Source: a bacterium 1xD42-67 (GTDB taxonomy: Bacteria > Bacillota > Clostridia > Oscillospirales > Oscillospiraceae). From it: a stretch of DNA of 64,000 bases. The notes below the pieces were generated by a model. The model was not told where the DNA came from. It searched no databases and saw only the letters and a list, made by a program, of their open reading frames with translations. The stretch lies in contig RAYO01000001.1 in NCBI GenBank assembly GCA_003612335.1, forward strand, positions 62,001 through 126,000, read 5' to 3'. The position numbers were made by a program, and so were the translations under genes. This document shows positions 24,446 to 33,515 of the stretch, one piece after another. How positions within the stretch are numbered: the first letter of the stretch is position 1; every line of letters starts with the position of its first letter.

Positions 24446-26845
24446 TCACAGGAACAAGTTCCCGATCTGATACACCAGCAGGGACACCACATAGGCACAG
24501 CCCACCTGCCAGGCGATGGAGAACCAGGCCCACTTCCGGCTCTGCATCTCCTTGAAGAGGGTGGACACCGCCGCCACACAGGGGACGTACAGCAGGATGA
24601 ACACCAGCATGGCGAAGGCGGACAGGGGGGAGAAGCCGGTCATAGCGGCGGCCACCTCTCCGCTGGCGGCGGTGAGGGAGAAGCCGTAGAACATGGACAG
24701 GGAGGAGACCACCATCTCCTTGGCGATCAGGCCGGTGAGCAGGGCCACGGCGGCCTGCCACTGTCCAAAGCCGCAGGGGGCGAAAACGGGGGCGATCAGC
24801 CCGCCCAGGGCCCCCAGCATACTGTCGGAGGCGTCCTCCACCATACGCAGGGAGAAGTCGAAGGATTGCAGCAGCCACAGCACCATGGACATGAGGAGGA
24901 TCAGGGTCCCGGCCTTGATGAGGAAGCCCTTCACCTTCTGCCACACATGGGTGAGCATATTGCCCAGGGAGGGCAGGCGGTAGGGGGGCAGCTCCAGCAC
25001 GAAGGGGGCGGGCTCCCCGGCGAAGAGGGTCTTTTTGAAGAAGAGCCCGGAGGCGATGCCCACCAGCATCCCGACGACGTACAGCCCGAAGACCACCAGC
25101 CCCGCCCAGGGGCCGAAGAAGGCGGCGGAGATGAGGCCGTAGACAGGCAGCTTGGCGGAGCAGGACATGAAGGGCACCAGCAGGATGGTCATCCGCCGGT
25201 CCTTCTCGTTCTCCATGGTCCGGGCTCCCATGATGGCGGGGACGGAACAGCCGAAGCCCATGAGCATGGGGATGAAGGCCTTGCCGCTCAGCCCGAACCG
25301 GCGCAGGGCCCGGTCCATGATGAAGGCCGCCCGGGACATGTAGCCCGAATCCTCCAGGAAGGAGAGGAAAAAGAAGAGCAGGGCGATCTGGGGCAGGAAG
25401 GTGAGCACGCCCCCCACCCCGGCGATGATGCCGTCACACACCAGGGAGATGAGGACATGGGATGCCCCGGCCCCGGCCAGAGTGGGGGCCAGCCACTGGG
25501 ACAGGGCGTCCATCCCCGCCCCCACCCCGTCGGACAGCCAGGAGCCGAAGGGGCCGAAGGTGATGACGAACATCACCAGCATGGTACACAGGAACAGAGG
25601 GATGGCCCAGACCCGATGGGTGACCACCCGGTCGATCCTCTCGCTGAAGGTCAGCTCCCCAGGGATGCCCCCCCGGACCACCGACGCCCCCACCACCTTC
25701 TGGATGTACTGGTAGCGGCTGTCGGCGATCAGGGTCTCCCGGTCGCCCAGGTCGCTGGAGTTCTCATACTCCGCCACCAGGACCTCCAGTCTTTCCTCCA
25801 CCTCCCGGGGGAGGTCCAGGGCCTTCTCCACAATGGCGTCCCCCTCCAGCAGCTTGATGGAGGCCCAGTGGGCGGGGAGGTTGGCGGCGTAGGCGTAGTC
25901 GTGGAGGAGCTCGCCCATGCGGTGGTGGATATCGTGGGTATAGTCGTCATAGAGGTCGTCGGGCTCGATGGTCACTCCCAGGTGCATCTGCCGGTGGGCG
26001 GTGTGCATCAGCTCCTCGATGCCCTCGCCGGTGCGGGCGGTGATGGGGATCACCGGCACTCCCAGTTCCTTGGACAGCCGGGCCACATCGATCCGGTCCC
26101 CCCGCTTCTCTACCTCGTCCATGAAGTTGAGGGCCAGCACGGTGGGCCGCTCCAGCTCCAGGAGCTGGACGGTGAGGTATAGGTTGCGCTCCAGGTTGGT
26201 GGCGTCCACGATGTCGATGACGCAGTCCGGGGCCTCTCCGATGATGAAGTCCCGGGCTACGATCTCCTCCATGGAGTAGGGGGACAGGGAGTAGATCCCC
26301 GGCAGGTCCACCACCGTCACCGTCCGGTCGCCGATGCGGGCCTCCCCCTCCTTCTTCTCCACCGTGACCCCCGGCCAGTTGCCCACATACTGGTCGGAGC
26401 CGGTGAGGGCGTTGAACAGGGTGGTCTTGCCGCAGTTGGGGTTGCCCGCCAGGGCGATGCGCATGGTGCGCCTGTCGTGCTCTCTGGGGTCATAGCGGCC
26501 CCCATGGGCCTCCAGCTCGTGCTCGTGGGCCCGGAGCTGGCGGCGGGCGGTCTCCGGGTCGAGGGCCCGGCGGGTCATGGCCCCCCGGGCGGCGCCGGTG
26601 CCCCGGGGACGGGGATGGCCCATGAGGATCTGCCCCGCGTCCTCCTTCCGCAGAGACAGCTCATACCCCCGCAGGCCCACCTCGATGGGGTCCCCCAGGG
26701 GGGCGATCTTGGTCACCTTCACCTCGGTGCCCGGGGTGAGGCCCATATCCACCAGACGGCGCTTTACTGTCTTCGACCGGTTGTCGATGGACAGGATGGT
26801 CCCGCTCTGGCCAGGGGACAGGTCCCCTAAGGTCTGTTTCTCCAT
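24446..26845 (-). CDS. feoB: Ferrous iron transporter, FeoA-FeoB fusion
   Basis: A 799-residue protein. Residues 1-75 form a FeoA SH3-like domain (MEKQTLGDLSPGQSGTILSI, LVDMGLTPGTEVKV) fused to FeoB through a charged linker with GTGAARG and HEHELEAHGG. The GTPase has G1 GNPNCGKTT, G3 VDLPGIYS and G4 NFMDE. Then come two Gate regions (for example LLFFFLSFLEDSGYMSRAAF, CSVPAIMGARTMEN) and a helical C-terminus. It imports Fe2+ driven by GTP. The ATG at 26845 follows GGAGGG. Promoter and a candidate operator lie upstream (26863-26915). Confidence 0.95.
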   Translation of the reverse strand: MEKQTLGDLSPGQSGTILSIDNRSKTVKRRLVDMGLTPGTEVKVTKIAPLGDPIEVGLRGYELSLRKEDAGQILMGHPRPRGTGAARGAMTRRALDPETARRQLRAHEHELEAHGGRYDPREHDRRTMRIALAGNPNCGKTTLFNALTGSDQYVGNWPGVTVEKKEGEARIGDRTVTVVDLPGIYSLSPYSMEEIVARDFIIGEAPDCVIDIVDATNLERNLYLTVQLLELERPTVLALNFMDEVEKRGDRIDVARLSKELGVPVIPITARTGEGIEELMHTAHRQMHLGVTIEPDDLYDDYTHDIHHRMGELLHDYAYAANLPAHWASIKLLEGDAIVEKALDLPREVEERLEVLVAEYENSSDLGDRETLIADSRYQYIQKVVGASVVRGGIPGELTFSERIDRVVTHRVWAIPLFLCTMLVMFVITFGPFGSWLSDGVGAGMDALSQWLAPTLAGAGASHVLISLVCDGIIAGVGGVLTFLPQIALLFFFLSFLEDSGYMSRAAFIMDRALRRFGLSGKAFIPMLMGFGCSVPAIMGARTMENEKDRRMTILLVPFMSCSAKLPVYGLISAAFFGPWAGLVVFGLYVVGMLVGIASGLFFKKTLFAGEPAPFVLELPPYRLPSLGNMLTHVWQKVKGFLIKAGTLILLMSMVLWLLQSFDFSLRMVEDASDSMLGALGGLIAPVFAPCGFGQWQAAVALLTGLIAKEMVVSSLSMFYGFSLTAASGEVAAAMTGFSPLSAFAMLVFILLYVPCVAAVSTLFKEMQSRKWAWFSIAWQVGCAYVVSLLVYQIGNLFL

Positions 26846-26862
26846 AATATATCCCTCCAAGG

Positions 26863-26880
26863 AGTTAGCTGAGACTTACT
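26863..26880. promoter_or_regulatory. Candidate metal-regulator operator upstream of feoAB
   Basis: AGTTAGCTGAGACTTACT is an imperfect inverted repeat (AGTxAG...CTxACT). It lies between the -10 (26887-26892) and the start codon. Its edges resemble DtxR/IdeR-type TTAG-CTAA sites. The assignment is tentative. Confidence 0.4.
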
Positions 26881-26886
26881 TTTCCG

Positions 26887-26915
26887 GTTTTACCACGATT
26901 CGGGGCGGTTGTCAA
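26887..26915 (-). promoter_or_regulatory. feoAB promoter
   Basis: On the minus strand a perfect -35 TTGACA (26910-26915), 17-bp spacer and TAAAAC -10 (26887-26892). It reads toward feoAB. Confidence 0.75.
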
Positions 26916-26942
26916 GAGGATCTTCGCTCGAAGACAGGAAAG

Positions 26943-27043
26943 ATCCCCCCTTCTGAGGGACTGTCTCCCCCTGCCGGAGGGATCCGGCCTGCGGGGAGGA
27001 AGTTTTTTGCTGAGCGCAGCCTCCCTCTAAAAGAGGGAGGCTG
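26943..27043. repeat. Interspersed hairpin repeat between feoAB and malQ
   Basis: It ends in a perfect 12-bp hairpin, CAGCCTCCCTCT (27017-27028) with AGAGGGAGGCTG (27032-27043), and contains CTCCCCCTGCCGGAGGGATCC and GGCCTGCGGGGAGG. Related to the blocks at 10863 and 18847. The 363-bp gap between feoAB and malQ holds this repeat, the two divergent promoters and a dyad, but no gene. Confidence 0.65.
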
Positions 27044-27087
27044 GTCCGTCCTCTGAGGCCGCCGGGCGGGACATTCCAAATTTTCCC

Positions 27088-27116
27088 TTGCGATCTCCCT
27101 GAGAAATGCGTATAAT
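27088..27116 (+). promoter_or_regulatory. malQ-glgP promoter
   Basis: TTGCGA (27088-27093), 17-bp spacer, perfect TATAAT (27111-27116), 94 bp upstream of the malQ start codon. Confidence 0.75.
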
Positions 27117-27147
27117 CAAAGTGTTTTCAGAGGCTTTGCGCGTTCGA

Positions 27148-27172
27148 CCATTCTATTTTATGAATAGGATGG
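27148..27172. promoter_or_regulatory. Dyad in the malQ leader
   Basis: CCATTCTATT (27148-27157) and AATAGGATGG (27163-27172) pair over 10 positions, one as a G-T wobble, with a 5-base loop. It lies about 30 bp past the predicted transcription start. It could be an operator or a 5' RNA hairpin. Confidence 0.4.
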
Positions 27173-27209
27173 GAATAATAGGAAAGACAGTGAGAAAGGC
27201 GGCGGTGTC

Positions 27210-28727
27210 ATGCGGAGAGCGGGGATCCTGATGCCCATCTTCTCTCTGCCCTCCCCCTGGGGCGTGGGGACCATGGGGGCAGAGGCCCGGGCGTTCATCG
27301 ACTTCCTGGCGGCGGGGGGCCAGAGCTGCTGGCAGATCCTGCCAGTCGGTCCCACCGGCTACGGCGACTCCCCCTATCAGTCCTACTCCTCCTTTGCGGG
27401 CAACCCCTATCTCATCGACCTGGATATCCTGGCCGGATGGGGACTGCTGGAGCCCGAAGAATATCAGAGCATAGACTGGGGCCAGGACCCCCAGCGGGTG
27501 GACTATGAGGCCCTCTACCGGAACCGTTTCGATGTCCTGCGTCTGGCCGTCTCCCGGCTGGGACGGGGGGACAAATTCGAGATGCGGGGCACCCTTTGGG
27601 GCGCGGACTGGCTGGAGGACTATGCCCTGTTCATGGCCCTGAAACACAAGTATGGCGGCGTCTCCTGGCTGGAGTGGCCGGAGGAGGTCCGCCTGCGGGA
27701 GCCCGCCGCCCTGAAGGCCGCCCGAGAGGAGCTGGCCGGAGAGATCGACTTCTGGAAATGGGTGCAGCACCTCTTTTACGCCCAGTGGTGGGATCTGAAG
27801 GGATACGCCAACGAGAAGGGGATCTCCATCCTGGGGGACCTGCCCATCTATGTGGCCCTGGACAGCGCCGACGTGTGGGCTGCTCCAGATCAGTTCCAGC
27901 TGGACGAGGCGGGCCGGCCCACCGAGGTGGCCGGCTGTCCTCCCGACGGCTTCACCGCAGACGGCCAGCTGTGGGGCAATCCCCTGTTCGACTGGGAGAA
28001 GATGGCCGAGGACGGCTATTCCTGGTGGCTCAAGCGGATCGCCTGGCAGTTCCAGATCTGTGACACCCTGCGGATCGACCACTTCCGGGGCTTCGACGCC
28101 TATTACGCCATCCCCTACGGAGACGAGACCGCCCGGAACGGCCGCTGGCGCCCCGGCCCGGGGATCGGCTTCTTCCGGGCGGTGGACAAGGTCCTGGGCA
28201 AGCGGGACATCATCGCCGAGGACCTGGGCTTCCTCACCCCTTCGGTGAAGAAGCTCCTGCGGGCCACCGGCTACCCGGGGATGAAGGTGCTGGAGTTCGC
28301 CTTCGACAGCCGGGACACGGGGAGCGACTATCTGCCCCACTGCTACTCCCCCAAGTGCGTGGTCTATGCCGGCACCCACGACAACGACACCATCCAGGGC
28401 TGGATGAAGAGCGCCCCCAAAAAGTCGGTGGCCTACGCCAAGGCCTACCTCCGCCTGTCCCGGCGGGAGGGCTGGCACTGGGGGATGATGCGCGCCGCCT
28501 GGGCCTCCCCCGCCGACCTGGCGGTGATGCAGTTCCAGGACGTCTTGGGCCTGGGCAGCGAGGCCCGGATCAACACCCCCTCCACCCTGGGGGGCAACTG
28601 GCAGTGGCGGGCCCTGCCCGGCAGCTTCGACGAGGCGCTGGCCCAGCGGCTGTATCAGGAGATGCAGGTGTATCAGCGGCTGCCCAAGAGGAAGAGACCG
28701 GCGCCCAGGTCCAAAAAGACCAGATAG
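27210..28727 (+). CDS. malQ: 4-alpha-glucanotransferase (amylomaltase)
   Basis: A 505-residue GH77 enzyme. Characteristic stretches: [73 protein letters not shown] (nucleophile Asp), [20 protein letters not shown] (acid/base Glu) and [13 protein letters not shown]. It transfers glucan segments between maltodextrins. It precedes glgP by 56 bp and shares its promoter. The basic tail ([13 protein letters not shown]) is unusual but harmless. Confidence 0.96.
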   Translation: MRRAGILMPIFSLPSPWGVGTMGAEARAFIDFLAAGGQSCWQILPVGPTGYGDSPYQSYSSFAGNPYLIDLDILAGWGLLEPEEYQSIDWGQDPQRVDYEALYRNRFDVLRLAVSRLGRGDKFEMRGTLWGADWLEDYALFMALKHKYGGVSWLEWPEEVRLREPAALKAAREELAGEIDFWKWVQHLFYAQWWDLKGYANEKGISILGDLPIYVALDSADVWAAPDQFQLDEAGRPTEVAGCPPDGFTADGQLWGNPLFDWEKMAEDGYSWWLKRIAWQFQICDTLRIDHFRGFDAYYAIPYGDETARNGRWRPGPGIGFFRAVDKVLGKRDIIAEDLGFLTPSVKKLLRATGYPGMKVLEFAFDSRDTGSDYLPHCYSPKCVVYAGTHDNDTIQGWMKSAPKKSVAYAKAYLRLSRREGWHWGMMRAAWASPADLAVMQFQDVLGLGSEARINTPSTLGGNWQWRALPGSFDEALAQRLYQEMQVYQRLPKRKRPAPRSKKTR

Positions 28728-28783
28728 GGCCGCCCCTGCACATATATCCAACAACGAATCCTACGATAAGGAGATGTTACTCG

Positions 28784-31072
28784 ATGCAACTGAAAGAACG
28801 ACTTTTCCAGACCACTCAGGCCCGATTCGGCTGTGCGCCCGACCAGTGCGACGACCGCCAGCTCTACGAGGCCCTGCTGATCCTGGCCCGGGATATGGCC
28901 CAGGACCGGCCCGCTCCCGCCGGGGAGCGGAAGCTCTATTACTTCTCCGCCGAGTTCCTCATGGGCAAGCTGCTGTCTAACCAACTGCTGGCCCTGGGGA
29001 TCCACGGCCAGGTGGAGGAACTGCTCTCCGACCTGGGCCGGGACCTGGGGGTCATCGAGTCCATGGAGCCCGAACCCTCCCTGGGCAACGGCGGCCTGGG
29101 CCGTCTGGCCGCCTGCTTTTTAGACTCCATCGCCGCCCTGGGCCTGCCCGGCGACGGCGTGGGCCTGAACTATCACTACGGCCTGTTCAAGCAGAAGTTC
29201 GACCGGGGCCGGCAGACCGAGGTCCCCGACCCCTGGATCCAGCCGGACAGCTGGCTGATCCCCACCGGGGTGACCTTCGACGTCCCCTTCGGCGGCTTCG
29301 ACCTGAAAGCGGTGCTCTATGACATCCCCATCCCCGGAGCGGGGAACGGATACGCCGACCGCCTCCACCTCTTCGATGTGGCGGAGCCCGCCGGCGAGCC
29401 CTGGGTGGGCATCGACTTCGACAAGGGAGACATCCCCCACCGGCTCACCTCCTTCCTCTACCCCGACGACAGCGACGAGGCCGGCCGCCTGCTCCGGGTG
29501 TATCAGCAGTACTTCATGGTGTCTGCCGGGGCCCAGCTGATCCTGTCTGAGCTGGAGGCCCGGGGTCATGCCCTGAATGCTCTGGCCGACCACGTGGTGA
29601 TCCAGATCAACGACACCCACCCCTCTATGGTGATCCCCGAGCTGATCCGCCTGCTGACCCAGCGGGGCATGTCCTTCGACGACGCCCTGGATCAGGTCCG
29701 CCGCACCTGCGCTTACACCAACCACACCATCCTGGCCGAGGCCCTGGAGAAGTGGCCCCTGTCCTTCATCGAGAAGGTGGCCCCCCAGATCGTCCCCGTG
29801 ATCCAGGAGCTGGACCGGCGGATGAAGCAGGCCCATCCCGATCCCAAGGTGGCCATCCTGGATGACCAGGGCAGGGTCCACATGGCCCACATGGACATCC
29901 ACTGTGGCTTCTCGGTCAACGGCGTGGCCGCCCTCCACACCGAGATCCTGAAGGATCCCGAGCTCAAGCCCTTCTATGACATCTATCCGGAAAAGTTCAA
30001 CAACAAGACCAACGGCGTCACCTTCCGCCGGTGGCTGGAGGCCTGCGATCCGGAGCTGGCTGCCCTGATCGACAGCTGCATCGGCCCCGATTGGCGCCAG
30101 GACGCCCAAAAGCTGGAGGGGCTGCTGGACTTCCAGCAGGACGAGGCCGTCTTGGACCGGCTGCTGGAGGTGAAGCAGCACAACAAGGACCAGCTGTGCC
30201 GGGTGCTGTGGGCCGAGCAGCGGGTGGAGATCGACCCCCAGTCCGTCTTCGATATCCAGATCAAGCGCCTCCATGAGTATAAGCGCCAGCAGATGAACGC
30301 CCTGTATATCATCCACAAATATCTGGAGATCAAGGCCGGGAAGCTGCCTGAGCGGCCGGTGACCGTCCTCTTCGGGGCCAAGGCGGCCCCCGCCTATGTG
30401 ATGGCCAAGCACATCATCCACCTGATCCTCTCTCTCCAGAAGCTGATCGATCAGGATCCTCAGGTCCGGCCCTGGCTGCGGGTGGCCATGGTGGAGAACT
30501 ACAACGTCACCTGGGCGGAGCGGCTCATCCCCGCCTGCGATATCTCCGAGCAGATCTCGCTGGCCTCCAAGGAGGCCAGCGGCACCGGCAACATGAAGTT
30601 CATGGCCAACGGCGCCGTCACCCTGGGCACCCTGGACGGGGCCAACGTGGAGATCGCCCAGCTGGTGGGGGAGGACAACATCTACACCTTCGGCGCCCAC
30701 AGCGACGCAGTGATCCGCATGTACGCCGGCGAGGAGGACCCCGCTCCCGATGGCCGGAGCTACCGGCCCCTGGAGCACTACCACCGCCCGGCGGTGGAGC
30801 CCCTGGTGGACTTTTTGGTCTCCCCAGAGCTGCTGGCCATCGGCGACCCGGCCAGCCTGTCCGCCCTCTGGAAGGACATGAAGAACAAGGACTGGTTCAT
30901 GGCCCTGCTGGACGTGGAGGAGTATATCGCCGCCAAGGAGCGCTGTATCCGGGACTACGGCGACCGCCGGTCCTGGGCCAGGAAGATGCTGGTCAACATC
31001 GCCAAGTCGGGCTATTTCTCCTCCGACCGGACCATCGCGCAGTACAATGAGGATATCTGGCGCCTGAGATAA
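28784..31072 (+). CDS. glgP: Glycogen/maltodextrin phosphorylase
   Basis: A 762-residue GT35 phosphorylase. Substrate and PLP motifs: [64 protein letters not shown] and the PLP lysine region [20 protein letters not shown]. It releases glucose-1-P from alpha-glucans. The ATG at 28784 follows AAGGAG. It acts with MalQ here and probably the GH13 enzyme at 8461. No glgA or glgC is nearby, so degradation of maltodextrin or stored glycogen cannot be told apart. A terminator follows. Confidence 0.96.
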   Translation: MQLKERLFQTTQARFGCAPDQCDDRQLYEALLILARDMAQDRPAPAGERKLYYFSAEFLMGKLLSNQLLALGIHGQVEELLSDLGRDLGVIESMEPEPSLGNGGLGRLAACFLDSIAALGLPGDGVGLNYHYGLFKQKFDRGRQTEVPDPWIQPDSWLIPTGVTFDVPFGGFDLKAVLYDIPIPGAGNGYADRLHLFDVAEPAGEPWVGIDFDKGDIPHRLTSFLYPDDSDEAGRLLRVYQQYFMVSAGAQLILSELEARGHALNALADHVVIQINDTHPSMVIPELIRLLTQRGMSFDDALDQVRRTCAYTNHTILAEALEKWPLSFIEKVAPQIVPVIQELDRRMKQAHPDPKVAILDDQGRVHMAHMDIHCGFSVNGVAALHTEILKDPELKPFYDIYPEKFNNKTNGVTFRRWLEACDPELAALIDSCIGPDWRQDAQKLEGLLDFQQDEAVLDRLLEVKQHNKDQLCRVLWAEQRVEIDPQSVFDIQIKRLHEYKRQQMNALYIIHKYLEIKAGKLPERPVTVLFGAKAAPAYVMAKHIIHLILSLQKLIDQDPQVRPWLRVAMVENYNVTWAERLIPACDISEQISLASKEASGTGNMKFMANGAVTLGTLDGANVEIAQLVGEDNIYTFGAHSDAVIRMYAGEEDPAPDGRSYRPLEHYHRPAVEPLVDFLVSPELLAIGDPASLSALWKDMKNKDWFMALLDVEEYIAAKERCIRDYGDRRSWARKMLVNIAKSGYFSSDRTIAQYNEDIWRLR

Positions 31073-31085
31073 CGGCCTGTATCAC

Positions 31086-31121
31086 AAACGGCGCGCCCCG
31101 AGACACCGGGGCGTGCCGTTT
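31086..31121. terminator. Terminator after glgP
   Basis: AAACGGC-x-CGCCCCG and CGGGGCG-x-GCCGTTT form a long hairpin with a 6-base loop. It also overlaps the 3' end of the opposing RHH gene. Confidence 0.8.
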
Positions 31122-31306
31122 CATCTTATCTCCCATCTCCCTGTCAAAGCCTCCGGCTCGTTTTCCACATACCACAGATAACGCTTCAGTACTTGGCGGA
31201 TATACCCTGGCATGGTCCGGTCTTTGCGCTCCGCCTGTTCCCTGATCTGCTCATACAGCTCCAGCGGCATCAGGACGCCGACGCTTTTCTTGGGGCCCTT
31301 CATCAT
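31121..31306 (-). CDS. Small ribbon-helix-helix DNA-binding protein
   Basis: A 61-residue protein. KKSVGVLMPLELYEQIREQA, ERKDRTMPGYIRQVLKRYLW is a typical RHH: an alternating strand (SVGVLMP), helix A (LELYEQIREQAERK) and helix B after the TMPGYI turn. It is divergent from an XRE gene and a 46-bp inverted repeat lies between them. Its size fits an antitoxin or plasmid-type regulator, but no toxin is adjacent. Confidence 0.78.
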   Translation of the reverse strand: MMKGPKKSVGVLMPLELYEQIREQAERKDRTMPGYIRQVLKRYLWYVENEPEALTGRWEIR

Positions 31307-31327
31307 ATCTGATCACCTCACAGTTAT

Positions 31328-31373
31328 TTTACTACGATCTGTTGTAAAAATCAATACAACAGATCGTGGTAAA
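31328..31373. promoter_or_regulatory. Long inverted repeat between RHH and XRE genes
   Basis: Arms TTTACTACGATCTGTTGTA (31328-31346) and TACAACAGATCGTGGTAAA (31355-31373) match at 18 of 19 positions around an 8-bp spacer. They lie in the centre of the divergent promoter region. A shared operator is the simplest reading; two RHH or XRE dimers could bind. Confidence 0.7.
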
Positions 31374-31397
31374 TATACTTTTGCTGAGGTGAAGGAT

Positions 31398-31616
31398 ATG
31401 TACCAAAGGATACGCGATCTGCGGGAGGATTCTGATATGAATCAAACGGAGATAGCGGCCAAGCTGAATTGTTCTCAGCAGACATACAGCAATTACGAAT
31501 TGGGCCTGCGTACGATCCCTCCGGAGATCCTGATCTCCCTGGCAAAGCTCCACGATACCAGCATCGACTACCTGCTGGGGCTGACAGACGTCCGGGCCCC
31601 TTATCCCAGAACATGA
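31398..31616 (+). CDS. XRE-family helix-turn-helix regulator
   Basis: A 72-residue Cro/CI-type protein. MYQRIRDLREDSDMNQTEIA, KLNCSQQTYSNYELGLRTIP and LAKLHDTSIDYLLGLTD give a full five-helix domain. GAGGTGAAGGAT sits directly before the ATG at 31398. Similar in size and ending (DYLLGLTD) to the XRE protein at 5722 (DYLVGRSE). Divergent from the RHH gene. Confidence 0.88.
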   Translation: MYQRIRDLREDSDMNQTEIAAKLNCSQQTYSNYELGLRTIPPEILISLAKLHDTSIDYLLGLTDVRAPYPRT

Positions 31617-31635
31617 ACAAACGCAGAAATACTTA

Positions 31636-31664
31636 TTGCAATTTGGGCAGATCTCCGATATAAT
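31636..31664 (+). promoter_or_regulatory. Promoter of the thiolase gene
   Basis: TTGCAA (31636-31641), 17-bp spacer, perfect TATAAT (31659-31664). An AGGAGG ribosome site precedes the ATG at 31737. Confidence 0.8.
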
Positions 31665-31736
31665 GGAGCGTAAGAGCGGTCATCCCCGGGCGTCTCCACG
31701 GAGCGCCCCATCAACGATCAGGAGGTAACACACATC

Positions 31737-32993
31737 ATGAGAGAAGTCTATGTCGTCAACTGCTGCCGCACCGCCATCGGTTCCTTCGGCGGGTCCCTGA
31801 AGGACACCCCCGCCGCCGAGCTGGGCGCTGTCGTCATCAAGGAGGCCCTGAGCCGTGCCAACGTGAAGCCCGAGAACGTGGACGAGGTCATGTTCGGCTG
31901 CATCCTCACCGCCGGTCTGGGCCAGAACCCCGCCCGCCAGGCCGCCCTGAAGGCCGGTATCCCCACCGCCGTCCCCGCCTACACTGTGGGCATGGTCTGC
32001 GGCTCCGGCATGAAGTCGGTCATCGAGGCCGGCCGGACCATCGCCTGCGGCGACGCTGAGATCGTCGTGGCCGGCGGCATGGAGAACATGTCCGCCGCTC
32101 CCTACGCCCTCCCCGCCGCCCGCTGGGGCGCCCGCATGGGGGACAACAAGATGGTGGACACCATGATCAAGGACGGTCTGTGGGACGCCTATAACAACTA
32201 CCACATGGGCACCACCGCCGAGAACATCTGCGACGTGTGGGGCATCACCCGTGAGGAGCTGGACGAGTTCGGCTACAACTCCCAGAAGAAGGCCGCCGAC
32301 GCCATGGCCGCTGGCAAGTTCGACGACGAGATCGTTCCTGTGACCATCAAGGTCAAGAAGGAGATGGTCGAGTTCAAGAAGGACGAGTTCCCCCGCCTGT
32401 CCCCCCTGGATAAGCTGGCCAAGCTCCGCGGCGCCTTCCCCTGCGGCCCCGAGGGCGTGGAGGACGAGATCGTCCACACCTTCGAGCTCACCGGTGTCCA
32501 CGAGGCCGACGCCAAGAAGCACGTCCAGCGGGTGACCGCCGGCCAGGCCTCCGGCATCAACGACGGCGCCGCCGCCATCGTCCTGGCCTCCAAGGAGGCC
32601 GTGGAGAAGTACGGCCTGAAGCCCATGGCCAAGCTGGTCAGCTGGGGCCAGGGCGGCGTGGATCCCAAGATCATGGGCGTGGGCCCCGTGCCCGCCTCCC
32701 GTCAGGCCATGGAGAAGGCCGGCCTGAAGATCGAGGATATGGACCTGGTGGAGGCCAACGAGGCGTTCGCCGCCCAGTCCATCGCCGTGGCCCGGGAGCT
32801 GGGCTTCGACATGAGCAAGGTCAACGTCAATGGCGGCGCCATCGCCCTGGGCCACCCCGTGGGCGCTTCCGGCGCGCGGATCATCGTCACCCTGCTCCAT
32901 GAGATGGCCAAGCGGGACGAGGCCAAGAAGGGCCTGGCTACCCTGTGCATCGGCGGCGGCATGGGCGTCGCCACCATCTTCGAGAAGTGCTGA
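31737..32993 (+). CDS. Acetyl-CoA C-acetyltransferase (thiolase) with internal insertion
   Basis: A 418-residue biosynthetic-type thiolase. The acyl-acceptor cysteine is in [12 protein letters not shown] (Cys88), [14 protein letters not shown] and [13 protein letters not shown] give the oxyanion and His motifs, and [11 protein letters not shown] gives the second cysteine. It condenses two acetyl-CoA, the entry to butyrate synthesis in Clostridia. It is ~26 residues longer than ThlA/AtoB. The extra stretch (about 236-265, [31 protein letters not shown]) sits just before the normally invariant TAGNASG, which reads TAGQASG here. Strong codon bias toward GCC/GTC/AAG suggests high expression. It is monocistronic with its own terminator. 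Confidence 0.94.
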   Translation: MREVYVVNCCRTAIGSFGGSLKDTPAAELGAVVIKEALSRANVKPENVDEVMFGCILTAGLGQNPARQAALKAGIPTAVPAYTVGMVCGSGMKSVIEAGRTIACGDAEIVVAGGMENMSAAPYALPAARWGARMGDNKMVDTMIKDGLWDAYNNYHMGTTAENICDVWGITREELDEFGYNSQKKAADAMAAGKFDDEIVPVTIKVKKEMVEFKKDEFPRLSPLDKLAKLRGAFPCGPEGVEDEIVHTFELTGVHEADAKKHVQRVTAGQASGINDGAAAIVLASKEAVEKYGLKPMAKLVSWGQGGVDPKIMGVGPVPASRQAMEKAGLKIEDMDLVEANEAFAAQSIAVARELGFDMSKVNVNGGAIALGHPVGASGARIIVTLLHEMAKRDEAKKGLATLCIGGGMGVATIFEKC

Positions 32994-33027
32994 TCTGACA
33001 CCACCAATCGGATCTGAACCAAATGGG

Positions 33028-33070
33028 AAGGTCCTGCTGTCTGCATCCCGCCGGCGGCAGGACCTTTCTT
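33028..33070 (+). terminator. Terminator after the thiolase gene
   Basis: AAGGTCCTGC (33028-33037) and GCAGGACCTT (33057-33066) pair, followed by TCTT. Confidence 0.8.
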
Positions 33071-33083
33071 CGGTCATGCGGTC

Positions 33084-33350
33084 TTGATGTATCGCACTGT
33101 GTGCTTGGCGGTGACGGGCCGCACCGACATATCGCCCCACGGCCTGCGCCATTCGGCGGCGTCCTGGTGGGTCTCCTGCGGAGTGCCCATGCGGGAGATC
33201 CAAGTCCTGCTGGGACACGCTAGTATCCGAACGACTGAGCGCTATGCCGCCCTTGTCGCCCCCGATATCGCCCCGATCCGCAGCGCGAACGCGGTCATGA
33301 CCCTGGCCTTCGGTCCTCCGGGGCCGGAAGCTCAGACCTGTGCCGTCTGA
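33084..33350 (+). pseudogene. Tyrosine recombinase/integrase remnant, C-terminal fragment
   Basis: An 88-codon frame whose middle reads ISPHGLRHSAASWWVSCGVP, MREIQVLLGHASIRTTERYA. This matches the C-terminal catalytic end of phage-type integrases: the H-x-x-R box (HGLRH), the LGH box and the nucleophile Tyr (ERY). The N-terminal ~200 residues and the first catalytic Arg are missing, and only the thiolase terminator lies upstream. It is therefore a dead fragment of an integrated element. It is 1.2 kb upstream of tRNA-Leu, a possible former target, though no att repeat is visible. Confidence 0.75.
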
Positions 33351-33515
33351 TAGATTCGGGTATCTTCACCTTTGACAGCAAAACGCACGAATATTTTGAG
33401 TGAAGCGGGACGCAAAGTATGGGTACGGAAAGCTGTGGGTGGAGCACCTTGCCGCTGACCAAAGTGCCCTCTCGTCCTTTTACGGGCCGCTTGACGTTTG
33501 AGAGGAGCGATATGG

